Shown here in pieces: positions 1-9,700 of a DNA stretch of 27,015 nucleotides (its first letter is position 1; each line of letters begins with the position of its first letter). Position numbers and translations under genes: made by a program. The DNA is taken from positions 1-27,015 of the forward strand of contig JAHLKG010000047.1 of assembly GCA_025526995.1 (NCBI GenBank). Direction: 5' to 3'. This DNA is from Powellomyces hirtus. Its lineage: Eukaryota; Chytridiomycota; Chytridiomycetes; Spizellomycetales; Powellomycetaceae. The notes beneath the pieces were generated by a model. That model did not search any database. It saw only the letters and a program-made list of their open reading frames with translations, and was not told the origin of the DNA.

Positions 1-256
1 AGGCGAAGCTCGCACCTGGCCCAAACTGCACATGATTGCCAACCGTCTCGCTATCGAAAAGACCCTTAGCAAGTGCCGCCGCATGTTCCCCGATTCTGGC
101 AACGCCAAACTCGGCAGCGCTCATGGCCGCCGCGGCTCGCGGTACAGCAACACTTGGAGCGCGGTCTCGCGGAGCCCCCGCTGGCTCACTACTATCGAAG
201 ATACGGCCGTGCCGGCCGAAACGCTGGAGCCATTGGACATTTCACAAACTGAATGA
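1..256 (+). CDS. C-terminal fragment of an unrecognised protein (5' end outside window)
   Basis: An open frame (codons starting at position 2) runs from the window edge to a TGA at 254-256, giving about 84 residues. It is basic and Arg/Ser-rich and ends in an acidic, Thr/Pro/Glu-containing tail. I see no recognisable motif, transmembrane segment or zinc ligand. The ATG at 32 is unlikely to be a true start because the frame is open to the edge; the rest of the gene probably lies upstream. It is on the same strand as the pyruvate kinase gene that follows about 1 kb later. I do not recognise the family. The frame could also be spurious, since GC-rich sequence lacks stops by chance. Confidence 0.35.
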   Translation, partial: GEARTWPKLHMIANRLAIEKTLSKCRRMFPDSGNAKLGSAHGRRGSRYSNTWSAVSRSPRWLTTIEDTAVPAETLEPLDISQTE

Positions 257-1089
257 GCCTGATACTCCCTTCCATCCAACCCAAGTTCCCTTCTTAACCT
301 GCATGTTATATATCCCCCCGACCCTTCCGCACCACATTGCATAATCTCTCTGCCACCCGACTGTTCCCAACCCCATTTAAACGGGCCATTTATACACAGC
401 TCCCCTCTCCCATGTATGTTCATATATTCTAATTGTTTATTAATATGTTGTTCTACTTAGAACGTACACTGATATGCCAAAAAATCTTGCCTGGGACCTT
501 ATTACTGTTACTACGTCTACATCTGGACAAACTTTGCGGTGCTCTTTGAAGCTAATATTTCTCTTGGAAAGTACGGTGATAGATGTATCTATGCATGTGC
601 AATGAACAAAGGGAGACAGTGCAACTGCAGAAGGCCGGTGTAAAATCCATATCTGGACCTAATCATGTCTGTATCAGAACCATACGATTGACAAAGAGAT
701 TGTGTAGAGTAGCATCACCGGGAGAATAACGTGAGCTTTAGTGTCATTACATGGAAAATGCACGCAGCAGGCAGGGTTGGTCATGTTCAAACTCAGCCCA
801 GTGTAACATGCACGACGATATCATCTATCGAATGGATCAATAAAGGAACTATCGATAAAGTGACAGAACGCGTCAAGCGCCGCGGGGCATGCTAATGATG
901 TTGGTGTTCTGTTCACCTCTCATCGCTATCGATCGCATCGCCTGCATCCAACGAGCACAACGCAAACACACACCACCCACAAACCCGACATCTTTTATCT
1001 TTTTTTTCCTCCTCTTCCTTTCTTCCCATAACAGACCGTCCGCAGGTCGTGCTCTGATTCTCTGCCTTCGTATCCACAACCCCACACTC
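257..1089. other. Intergenic region, no gene seen
   Basis: No conserved coding signal was found on either strand. Short open frames here overlap one another and have no recognisable content. An AATAAA hexamer occurs at 839-844, but no gene end is nearby to pair it with. From about 985 to 1027 the top strand becomes strongly pyrimidine-rich, which I treat as the outer part of the pyruvate kinase promoter. Confidence 0.6.
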
Positions 1090-1246
1090 CACAGGTATAA
1101 AGTCTCGTCAACAGGTCCCGCTCGCTGCAAATGCTGTGTATGCTGGTTCATCTCCCGTCTGACTTCCGACCTTTCCTTCCTCTCTTTCCCTTCCCTTACC
1201 CGCTCGCTACGCCTATACCTTTGCTTTCATTATGCTTGGACAGAAC
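1090..1246 (+). promoter_or_regulatory. Putative pyruvate kinase promoter: TATA-like box and CT-rich tract
   Basis: A TATAAA sits at 1096-1101, about 146 nt upstream of the pyruvate kinase ATG at 1247. It is followed by a long CT-rich stretch at about 1163-1200. A TATA box followed by a pyrimidine block before the transcription start is a known arrangement in strongly expressed fungal glycolytic genes. The assignment rests on position and composition only. Confidence 0.45.
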
Positions 1247-3360
1247 ATGTCTGACTCACAATACATTGCACAAGCGGGTATGTGACCAGTCGCGATTGTG
1301 CAATCGTGACGGTGATGCTCATGTGGCTTCGGGCTCCTTAGACCGTCATGTCCAGATCAAGACAAAAATCATCTGCACGATTGGTATGTATCGATGATAA
1401 ATGCCGAGGTCGCCAACGATTGGCCCACTTCTTCTCCAACTCACTGCTTGAAATTTGCAGGTCCCAAAACTCAGGCGGTGGAGCAATTAGCCAAGCTCGT
1501 CAAAGCCGGGATGAACGTCATGCGTATGAACTTCTCCCACGGCTCACACGAGGTACAGCGACAGAACATTTACTCGGAAGTGGTCGGACGAGAAAGCTGA
1601 TTTATTATCTGAAAAGTACCATGGCAAAACTGTCGAGAACATCCGCACATACATCGCCCAAGCCAAGAGCCCCAAAGCTGTAGCCATTTTGCTGGATACG
1701 AAAGGCCCGGAGATCAGGTAAAGTCTGAGCCTTCTGAGGCGTGCATGTTGTTGCGCTTATTGACCAAGCATTGCTTTACAGAACAGGCAAACTCGTTGGT
1801 GGCACAGACAAGAAACTCACGGCCGGCGCAACATTCACATTCCACAATGACGACAGCGTGCTCGGCGACGAAAGCCAAGTATCCACGTCTTACAAGTCAT
1901 TAGCAGCATCGGTCAACCCCGGGGACCGCATCTTGGTCGATGATGGTCTTATCGGCATGTACGTTGTGGACGTGGACCGAAACGCACAGAAAGTCATTTG
2001 CACAATCGAGAACGATGGACTGTTGGGCGAGACAAAGGGCGTGAACTTGCCTGGAATTGAGGTAGACCTGCCCGCGATAACGGAAAAGGATGCGGGAGAC
2101 ATCAAGTTTGGAGTTGAGAAGGGCGTGGACTTCATTGCTGCGAGTTTTCATCCGAAAGGCGTCCGACGTTCTTGAAATTCGAAAACTGATTGAAGGAACT
2201 GGAATCAAGATCATCTCGAAGATTGAGAACCAGGAAGGTCTTGAAAACTTTGACGATATCCTGGCCGTCTCTGATGGTATCATGGTCGCCCGTGGTGATC
2301 TTGGTGTCGAGATCCCAGTGGAGCAAGTCGCCAGATATCAAAAGATGATGATTCGCAAATGCAACGCTGCAGGAAAGCACGTCGTCACTGCTACGCAGAT
2401 GCTGGAAAGCATGATCGTAAACCCGCGACCTACCCGTGCCGAAGCTACTGATGTCGCCAACGCGGTCCTGGATGGAAGTGATTGTGTCATGTTATCTGGT
2501 GAAACCGCCAAAGGTACGCGAGCTGAAGAATGTCCTTGATGGCTCTACACTGGTTAACATATGGAACTTAGGCGCTTTCCCCGTTCTGGCTGTTGAGATG
2601 ATGGCCAAGATTTGCCGTGAGGCTGAGATCGACATCAACTACACGGAACTGTACCCGTCTATAAGACGACAGGTCAGACTTCCTATTGGAGTCTCAGAAA
2701 CCATTGCGTCAAGTGCAGGTAAGAAACTGTGCTAGATGGCATGCTTGGTGTCGGTCGCCTGTGGAGTTGTGATGAGAACCAACATAGGGAGCCTCTGATT
2801 TGGGATGAGAGCCATGTTGCTATTCTGCTTTCTCTTCGGAGTTAGCAGAATTTATTCTGAACTCTGCTTTGTTACCACAAACCTTGAAACCGAAGTGCTA
2901 GTGTAAACAGTTATGCTCATCAGCCGTTTTCTACTCATACCAGTCAAGACATCGTGGGATGTCCATGCAGCCTTGATCATTGTCCTGACCCAAACTGGTA
3001 ACACGGCCATCGCCATCTCCAAATACCGCCCGATTGCTCCCGTATTGGCTGTTACATCCTCGCCACAAGCAGCCCGACAATGCCAAGTTCTCCGCGGCAT
3101 CTACCCCATGATGGTAGAGAACATGGAGGGAACCGAAAACATCATTCACCGAGCGATGCTGTGGGGTGTTAAGATGGGCATGGCTCAACGCGGAGACCCG
3201 GTAAGGACCCCGCAGTGTGCTGATGACCAATCGTTTCGCTCGCAACTCTGACCTCTTTTTCGCTCTTTCCTAGGTGGTGGTCACGTCCGGCGTCTTGGAA
3301 TCAACTACGGGATCTACGAACATCATGAGAGTCCTAAAGTGCGCAGGGTTTGAGGTTTGA
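1247..3360 (+). CDS. Pyruvate kinase, 8 exons, interrupted by a 1-nt frameshift
   Basis: Pyruvate kinase transfers phosphate from phosphoenolpyruvate to ADP in the last step of glycolysis, in the cytosol. Exons: 1247-1277, 1342-1383, 1461-1552, 1617-1717, 1782-2513, 2572-2718, 2944-3200, 3274-3360. All introns are GT-AG; three are exactly 64 nt. Diagnostic motifs are present in order: [27 protein letters not shown], the B domain (about residues 90-190), VNLPG, the lysine-bearing [50 protein letters not shown], and a C-terminal NIMRVL. With the shift corrected the length is 495 aa, usual for the family. The shift is in exon 5 at the TTTT run 2145-2148: one T too many moves the conserved [10 protein letters not shown] from frame 1 to frame 2. 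Without correction the protein would end at 2175. The start ATG is chosen because it splices in phase to the conserved TKIICTIG segment. Identity is very secure; whether this copy is functional is not. Confidence 0.95.
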
Positions 3361-3385
3361 GGGCCACACTGTCCCCTTTCATTTC

Positions 3386-3664
<279 letters not shown>

Positions 3665-3667
<3 letters not shown>

Positions 3668-4004
3668 TTTCCTGTGACAATCGCATCCATCGCGAGATTT
3701 TGCGTGCGCGTCACGACCAAGTCCTGAGGTGACTACGCGCCGTCTCGCTTGTCACAACGAGTCTCGATATGTACTGTTTCACATGTAGACACCCCGCCGT
3801 CACCCTCCCCCCCAAATGTATAAAGTATAATCCGCCCGCCCTCCATCTGATCAATATTGTTTTTTCTCTCCCTCCCCATATGTTTTTTTTTCCCTTCTTT
3901 GTAGGTGCGTTGACGAGAACAACGAGGATGCTGTCCGCCCCCCCGTCGCCGCCACCGCCGAAGCCCCCCTCAAGAGAATTAGAGTCACCCAATCATCTGA
4001 ATAG
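3665..4004 (+). pseudogene. Last two exons of an unrecognised gene, 5' part missing
   Basis: Immediately right of the poly(C) run a coding frame reads SCDNRIHREILRARHDQVL up to 3728. A GT-AG intron at 3729-3904 has a strong polypyrimidine tract. Splicing gives an in-phase exon from 3905 that reads RCVDENNEDAVRPP and ends in KRIRVTQSSE with TAG at 4002-4004. An AATAAA polyadenylation hexamer follows at 4067-4072, about 63 nt after the stop, supporting a true gene end. No start codon or upstream exon is present: the frame runs straight into the homopolymer tract. The basic tail KRIR could be a nuclear signal. I do not recognise the family. It is either a gene whose front was lost in assembly or a truncated relic. 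Confidence 0.5.
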
Positions 4005-4582
4005 CATCATTTAGAATGAGAGTTTTGCAACAAAGTACTTGATTTCGAAGATGGATGATTCTGAGCAATAAAGCTCCAATATGACGGCGACGACTGGCCA
4101 TCATCTCCCCTAAACAAAACTGTGGAAGTGATAACTTGCACATGAAGCTCAGATCAACAGCGACCGGATTATAGTGAGAACTTGATGGCGTCCTCACGGT
4201 TCTATTTTCTAATGCCTGGTCTCCGTGGTCTTCATTCCTTCTCGTAGACGGAACGTGGCATGCTGCTGACCTACAATACAACGAACGTCTCGGGGAACCG
4301 GCATCTCGTTGCAGCTATTAATGGAAAGCTCTTTCGAATCCTGAGGGTTGGTAGAGTTCCCTTTTAAGTGAGATGACCGAAGACAACGTCTCATTCCTTT
4401 GTGCCAGTTTTTGACATCAACCCTCATCAAGGCATCAACTGTCAATTTCAACTAAGCCCCTATGACTTAACCACAACTATGGTTACGGATGTTGACATTG
4501 GAAGAATTCCGTTTGGCAAGAGAAACGTACATAACTGATCGGCGTGACAGACCAACGTTGCCAATCCTTGTTGGTTCACCAG
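4005..4582. other. Intergenic region with a putative poly(A) signal
   Basis: AATAAA at 4067-4072 probably serves the gene end at 4004. I see no other conserved signal. The minus-strand open frames here have no recognisable content. The right part should contain the promoter of the alkyltransferase-like gene at 4583. Confidence 0.5.
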
Positions 4583-5014
4583 ATGTCTACTGAACGGGAG
4601 GAATTCCGAAACTCAGTATTGGATGTAGTTCGCAGAATTCCAGAAGGACGAATCACTTCGTATGGTACGAGGCGTCGTACTTTGTATTCGGCCAAACCAT
4701 ATTTTATGCCCACACCAGCATTTATGACGGGGATGATTTCTTCAGGCCACATTGCGAAACTGGTGGGGAAACCAAATCATGCCCGCCATGTAGGGAACGT
4801 TCTTAAAGAAAGCGGGGGCTTAGGGGCGATTCCATGGCAGAGGGTTGTGAATCGAGATGGCTTCATTTCGCCGCGAGTCCCCGAAAGCCAAATGGCACTA
4901 CAGGCAACCCTTCTGCAGCAGGAGGGAGTGGCCATAGAGGAAGACGGCCTTGGTCTCTTTTGGGCTGATATGAACCTGTTCGGATGGTTTCCCCAAACGC
5001 TCGCAGCGTTCTGA
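4583..5014 (+). CDS. Alkyltransferase-like protein (ATL), DNA alkylation damage sensor
   Basis: Two exons, 4583-4664 and 4746-5014, encode 116 aa. The protein is the DNA-binding half of the O6-methylguanine methyltransferase fold. The methyl-acceptor cysteine of the PCHRV motif is tryptophan here: IPWQRVVNRDG, W58. That substitution defines ATL proteins. From studies of fission yeast Atl1, they bind O6-alkylguanine by base flipping and hand the lesion to nucleotide excision repair without removing the alkyl group. TSYG (Tyr27) corresponds to the base-rotating tyrosine and ARHVG (Arg41) to the arginine finger. The ATG at 4583 is the first in frame close to the conserved domain; the frame extends further 5' only through a non-ATG codon. 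The 81-nt intron 4665-4745 is a multiple of three with no stop, so unspliced RNA would encode a 27-residue insertion just after TSYG. Removing it restores the family sequence SYGHIAKLVGKP. Confidence 0.92.
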   Translation: MSTEREEFRNSVLDVVRRIPEGRITSYGTRRRTLYSAKPYFMPTPAFMTGMISSGHIAKLVGKPNHARHVGNVLKESGGLGAIPWQRVVNRDGFISPRVPESQMALQATLLQQEGVAIEEDGLGLFWADMNLFGWFPQTLAAF

Positions 5015-6777
5015 AGGAATGAACAGCGCTGGCAAAGGCTCCAATCAGTTATTGATAAACATGCGCACTCAACTGTCTCGCAATGTCTCTTGCAAAAAAA
5101 CAATGAATACGAATTTGAATTGCCCCGAACGAAAGATAGAAGATCAATTCTTGATGATCTCTCGCAATAGTATGTGGACCACACGATAGATTGTATTACT
5201 AGAATGTAGAGGCCGGGGATACTTGGAGGGTCGTGATTGGAAATTAAGGGAAAGCGAGTGACCGCATAGCGGATCTGAAACGCAGAATCAAGTTTTCCTG
5301 TTCCTGGTACGATATGGCACAATATAACAAAATGTGGGCACGGTCGAGGTCGCTGCATTGCACCGGCCGTCGCTTTGAGATGGCAAAATGGTGAAATGGC
5401 GATCTCAAATTGCAGTTTGCGTGAAATTGGTCAATTGACAATGGTGAAAATAAATGCCAGATGTCTAAATGAAATTTGGCTTGTTATGTCGAAATGCTCG
5501 CGAAGTCAATCGGCCAAATGAAATGAAATGCCAACTGAGCGCAACGACGCTGAGGAACCTCTTCACATTTGCTGATGTGAAGAATTTTAGTCAGACACAC
5601 TCACTCGACCACGAGTCTCGAGACCGTTGATACACCCACCAGCTGTCCGTTCTCTCTCCGTCCCCACGATCTCCAATCTCCTCTGTGTGCTTTTAAGCCT
5701 ATCACCATCGTTTCTGAATTCTTTTTGGCCTTGTACTTACAATAGTCTGAAGTAACAAGTGCTCAGAGGTCATTAAGGATATCGCCGTTGAATGGTTGCA
5801 GAACGGATTTCTTTATGCGAAGGTACGCTATGATATCGTCGCGGAAGTGGTTGTTGTCAAAGGAAGCACATCGGGGCGGAGGTCAAAGAATCTCGCGACC
5901 TGCTGAAGACGAACAATACAAATTATTTCTGGTGTGAAGGTTCAAAAACACACGACCGATCGGTGGGAGTCGTCCCCCGTTTTCGAGGGTCTTCGAATCC
6001 TTTTGATCTTTGGTTGCGCCTAGGACCAGGAATTATATTTCAAGGCTTATTGTTTCTTGATAATCATGCTCCTCACGTTCGCAATTAGAAAGAACCCTTC
6101 GTTTTTTTCTTCCAACCTGTTCCGGTACTCAACATTCATCGCTTGATGCATCAACTTGTCAGACGAAGCCCAAACAATCCTATCTTTCGCAGACGTTATT
6201 TTGTAAGAATTCTCACTTCTCTTCGAAGTAATACCGAGTGACACCTACTACCAGTCCGCACGGACACGGTTGCTGGTCGTCAAAGCCTTTTGCCCTGGTC
6301 GATTGGCAGGTTTTCGGATTTCTTACAACATATTGTACATGTGAGACCATATAGCTGGAGCTGTCTGGGGCTGCTGTTCAGACGCTGAATCATGATTTCT
6401 TTCTGTGGCTGTCAAAGTTAATATCTGTCACAACGCATCCAAAGAAAGGCGGCATTATATGGTAGACGCAAAGCGATTGGTTACTGGAGAGTGGACTAGA
6501 CGTCACATATCAAAGAGCGAGCATCGTCAAGATTCGCTGTTCTTGCGTTCAATTGTGGCAGATCAACTATTTTCGACGTACAAACAGACACCACACGACA
6601 TACCATCAGACGTCCAAGTGGGATAACTATTCGTAAATAGATTCTAGCCCCTTCAGCCTGATAGAACCGACAGCAGATATACGATCAGAGAAAGACAGGT
6701 TTTTGTCTCTCAAATCCCTTGGAGTTGATCCCGACGTTAACACGTCCAGCAGAGTCAGGACTGAGGCCATCTCGACT
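5015..6777. other. Long gene-poor stretch (about 1.76 kb)
   Basis: No recognisable gene on the + strand. Short, locally repeated AAATGAAATG-like runs occur around 5470-5535. A weak minus-strand candidate exon lies at 5763-5902 and is listed separately, and a further minus-strand open frame lies at 6047-6244 without an ATG start. The last few hundred bases must include the promoter and leader of the LIM-RapGAP gene, but I see no clear TATA box. Confidence 0.5.
5763..5902 (-). CDS. Possible terminal exon of an unrecognised minus-strand gene
   Basis: On the minus strand a good 3' splice site (pyrimidine-rich, ending CTTCAG) at about 5903-5908 is followed by coding-like sequence QVARFFDLRPDVLP. 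In another frame it continues as FDNNHFRDDIIAYLRIKK and ends in FNGDILNDL with TGA at 5763-5765. The two parts join if one T is missing from the TTT run near 5856, the same kind of small homopolymer error seen in three other genes here. An upstream partner could be the frame at 6047-6244, with a possible GTGAGG donor. I do not recognise the family. Chance open frames of this size are common, so this is a weak call. Confidence 0.22.
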
Positions 6778-9700
6778 ATGGCGTCTATTGCAGCGCCTGC
6801 TGGAAGTCCATCTACATCGAACGTCGGCTCGCCTGGGGGGCGCAATGGGACATGTTGTGCGTGTTTGCGGCCAGTGTATGCCATGGAGGCAGTCATTGCG
6901 CACTCCAAATTTTACCACAAGGGGGTATGTACGAATTGTCCGCTTGTATGGATTTGATTGTCCCAGACTCTGACATCTTCTGATTCAGTGTTTCCGCTGT
7001 GCGCAATGTAATCGGACTCTTTCTGTGGGTGTCACACGGTTCACCGGATGAATTTGGATTTACGATGAGATGCTGATTGACATCGGGTTTAGGTTGTCAA
7101 TTACGAAACCCACAACGGGTTGATCTACTGCAATGCGCACATTCCGAAAACAACTCCAGTAGCCGGCGCCTATCCGACGACACCGGGAGGTGTAGGGAGC
7201 AGCGGTCGACGGGCTTCCGAAGAGTTGCAACAGCTCACCGCCAACATGGCGCCGCTATCTCCGACGACAACTTCTAGGTCGCCGTTCGCTTCGACAGGGC
7301 AACGTAAGTTCCGTACCATTTTATTGTACAGCCGCATCGCTATTTAAGCTCGGTCCTGGAATGTTTGTGATCTAAATTTCGGCTGTCTCTTCAGCTGGCC
7401 GTGGATTACCAGGTAGCAAAGGAATGTCCACGTCAGAAAGCGAGCTCTCAAAATCGGCGGTCGACACTCGATCTCCACGGTCACTAGCAACACCCACCGG
7501 AAAGCTCACGATAAATCGATCTGCCATGCAGCTTAACATCCCCAGGACGTCCGCACCGGCCTTTGAAACTGCATCTACCGCATCTTCGTCTACATCGTCT
7601 CCATATCAAACACCTGCACACCCCGGTTCTATGCGGAGCAAATCTATATCTGGTTCAGCTGTATCGGTATCAGAAAGGATAAAGACGCTCAACGATCCAG
7701 CTGAAGGAGCGCAGCGTGCGGGAAATCTTCAGGGTAGAGAACCGTTGAAGCTTGCCATCCCCCCGACAGCCTGCCAGGGAACAGGTTCTCAAAGCGATCA
7801 GGGCTCGGCAAGCGCTACGGCATTTGGCGGATTGAAAGCTGCTTTCGAAAAATCACCTCCACCGATGGGTCAGCCGTCAATCACCGTCCAATCAGCAACT
7901 CCAGTCCATCGCCGCGCAACCAGCGATAGCGCACAATCGACTTCCCCACGAGGTGCAGTACGCCAACAACTATCAAGTGCTGGTCAACATTGTAGGAGCA
8001 TCAGCGAAACCCCCGCCCAACCAGCGAACCTCCGAATACCCAGACCCAGAACTGCACCCAAGAGGATGAGTTCAGAGCCCAAATCGGCAAACTCGGATTC
8101 CACCGGTTCTGCAAACAGCGTCGGCGCACGCTCCGATGAAGAGGCGGACGCGGAAGATTATGAAGAGGATGACAACGAGGAGGACGATGAGGATCACTGG
8201 GCAAGTGGCGATCTTCATTCCCAACTCGCTTCTAAATGGCGTTCAGAGCCTGGCTTGATGACAAGTCCAGAACACCTTCGCGCAGGTTCTTCGCTCTTGC
8301 ATACAAAGAAGAAGAACTCGTTGACAACGCGCAGCGGGGCCTCGAGCGGTGATTCCAGCATAACGTCTCTGATCAGACTGAATGTTACCGCGTTGACCAA
8401 CATGGAGGACAACACAGATCATCCGCGGTCACCCGACACCAACTCTCCAGGCTTCAAGGCGCGTGATAATCGAAAGTCATTTTCCATGTCATTGGATACG
8501 ATGCTGTCAGATACACGAAGGAGAGGTCCTTCAAGTACAAAGGTAAGTCTTGGTTCTCTCTGACCTTTCCTTCACATTCATCCTCACCCCACACAACCAT
8601 GATAGACATCTCCGACAACACCCACACAACAGCTGACTGCTCCATCCCTGCCGCCTGGTTCGGATCCACCGCAAATAGGCACATTGGCGCAAATGATAAC
8701 CAGCCAAGCGTCGGATCTGATCAGCATATACGAAAACTTTGGGCGGTTCCGATCGCGGCGATCTGTGACAGGTGTTAGCATGGCGGACAACGCGGTCACG
8801 ATCAGCCGGAAGACGCAGATGGAGATGGCTTTGAACGTGTTTCGCGGCATCATGGACACCGTTCGTCGCATCATAGACATTGCGGCATTCTTGGTGTTCG
8901 TACGCAAGCTCAGGGCGGCTGCGCTGAAATTGGCTACCAAGGAGCGCGAAGCGGAGCGTGAGATTACGAATCAAGGAATTTGCGACAGTTTGGATGCATT
9001 GCGAGAGGCGGTAAGTAGTGGGATGGCACCGAGGTGGCCGCTGTATATCGGATTTTCAAAGACTAATGCCAGCCGGAAATGCATGGTTTTTGACATCTCC
9101 AGATCCGAGAAACTCTATCGACAGCTCACGAGGTAGTCATCAAGTACCTGTCTGCTCAGAAAGAGGTAAAAGCAAGTTCGACCCTGGATCCGTTGCATTG
9201 ATTCCTTGCTGAACGCATGTTACTAGCTTCTGATATCCGCAACGGAAGGATACCGCCTGGAAGCAATTGGGCCCGATACGGACATCACACCGCTTGAAGC
9301 TTCAGCGGAGACGCCAAGTGCATATTCCGGCTATGTGCTCGATCATATCGACCAAGACGCGAGCTACTATCGAAGAAGCTTTTACGGAAATGGTAAGGCC
9401 ATTTGCATCTACCTGGTATGCAAAAACACGTATGCTGATGTCAGTTGTCATTCGCAGAGCACAAAAACTACATTGGTGATCTGCCAAAGCTCGGTCCCGT
9501 GATAATATCTTTGATGTTCCGACATCGAGAGCGAAGCAGTGTAGCCGGAATGATCGGACAAACCCCGGTGCCACCAACTTCATCCAACTCCAGTTCATCT
9601 GGAAGCGCGGGCGGCACCTCCGGGAATACGGCTCTTACACCAACTCAACCACAGAACTCTAATGCAAACGGGACATCCGCACAGCCCGGATCTACAGTAG

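Noticed and set aside
889..1254. 121-codon + strand ORF upstream of pyruvate kinase
   Set aside because: It covers the CT-rich promoter region, is rich in Leu/Ser/Pro/Phe as expected from pyrimidine-rich DNA, and ends across the kinase start.
2145..2148. Programmed ribosomal frameshift in pyruvate kinase
   Set aside because: There is no slippery heptamer with a following structure that I can see, no precedent in this enzyme family, and the same type of indel occurs in two other genes nearby.
4777..5358. 193-codon minus-strand ORF
   Set aside because: It overlaps the conserved ATL exon antisense, has no recognisable motif, and the + strand assignment is secure.
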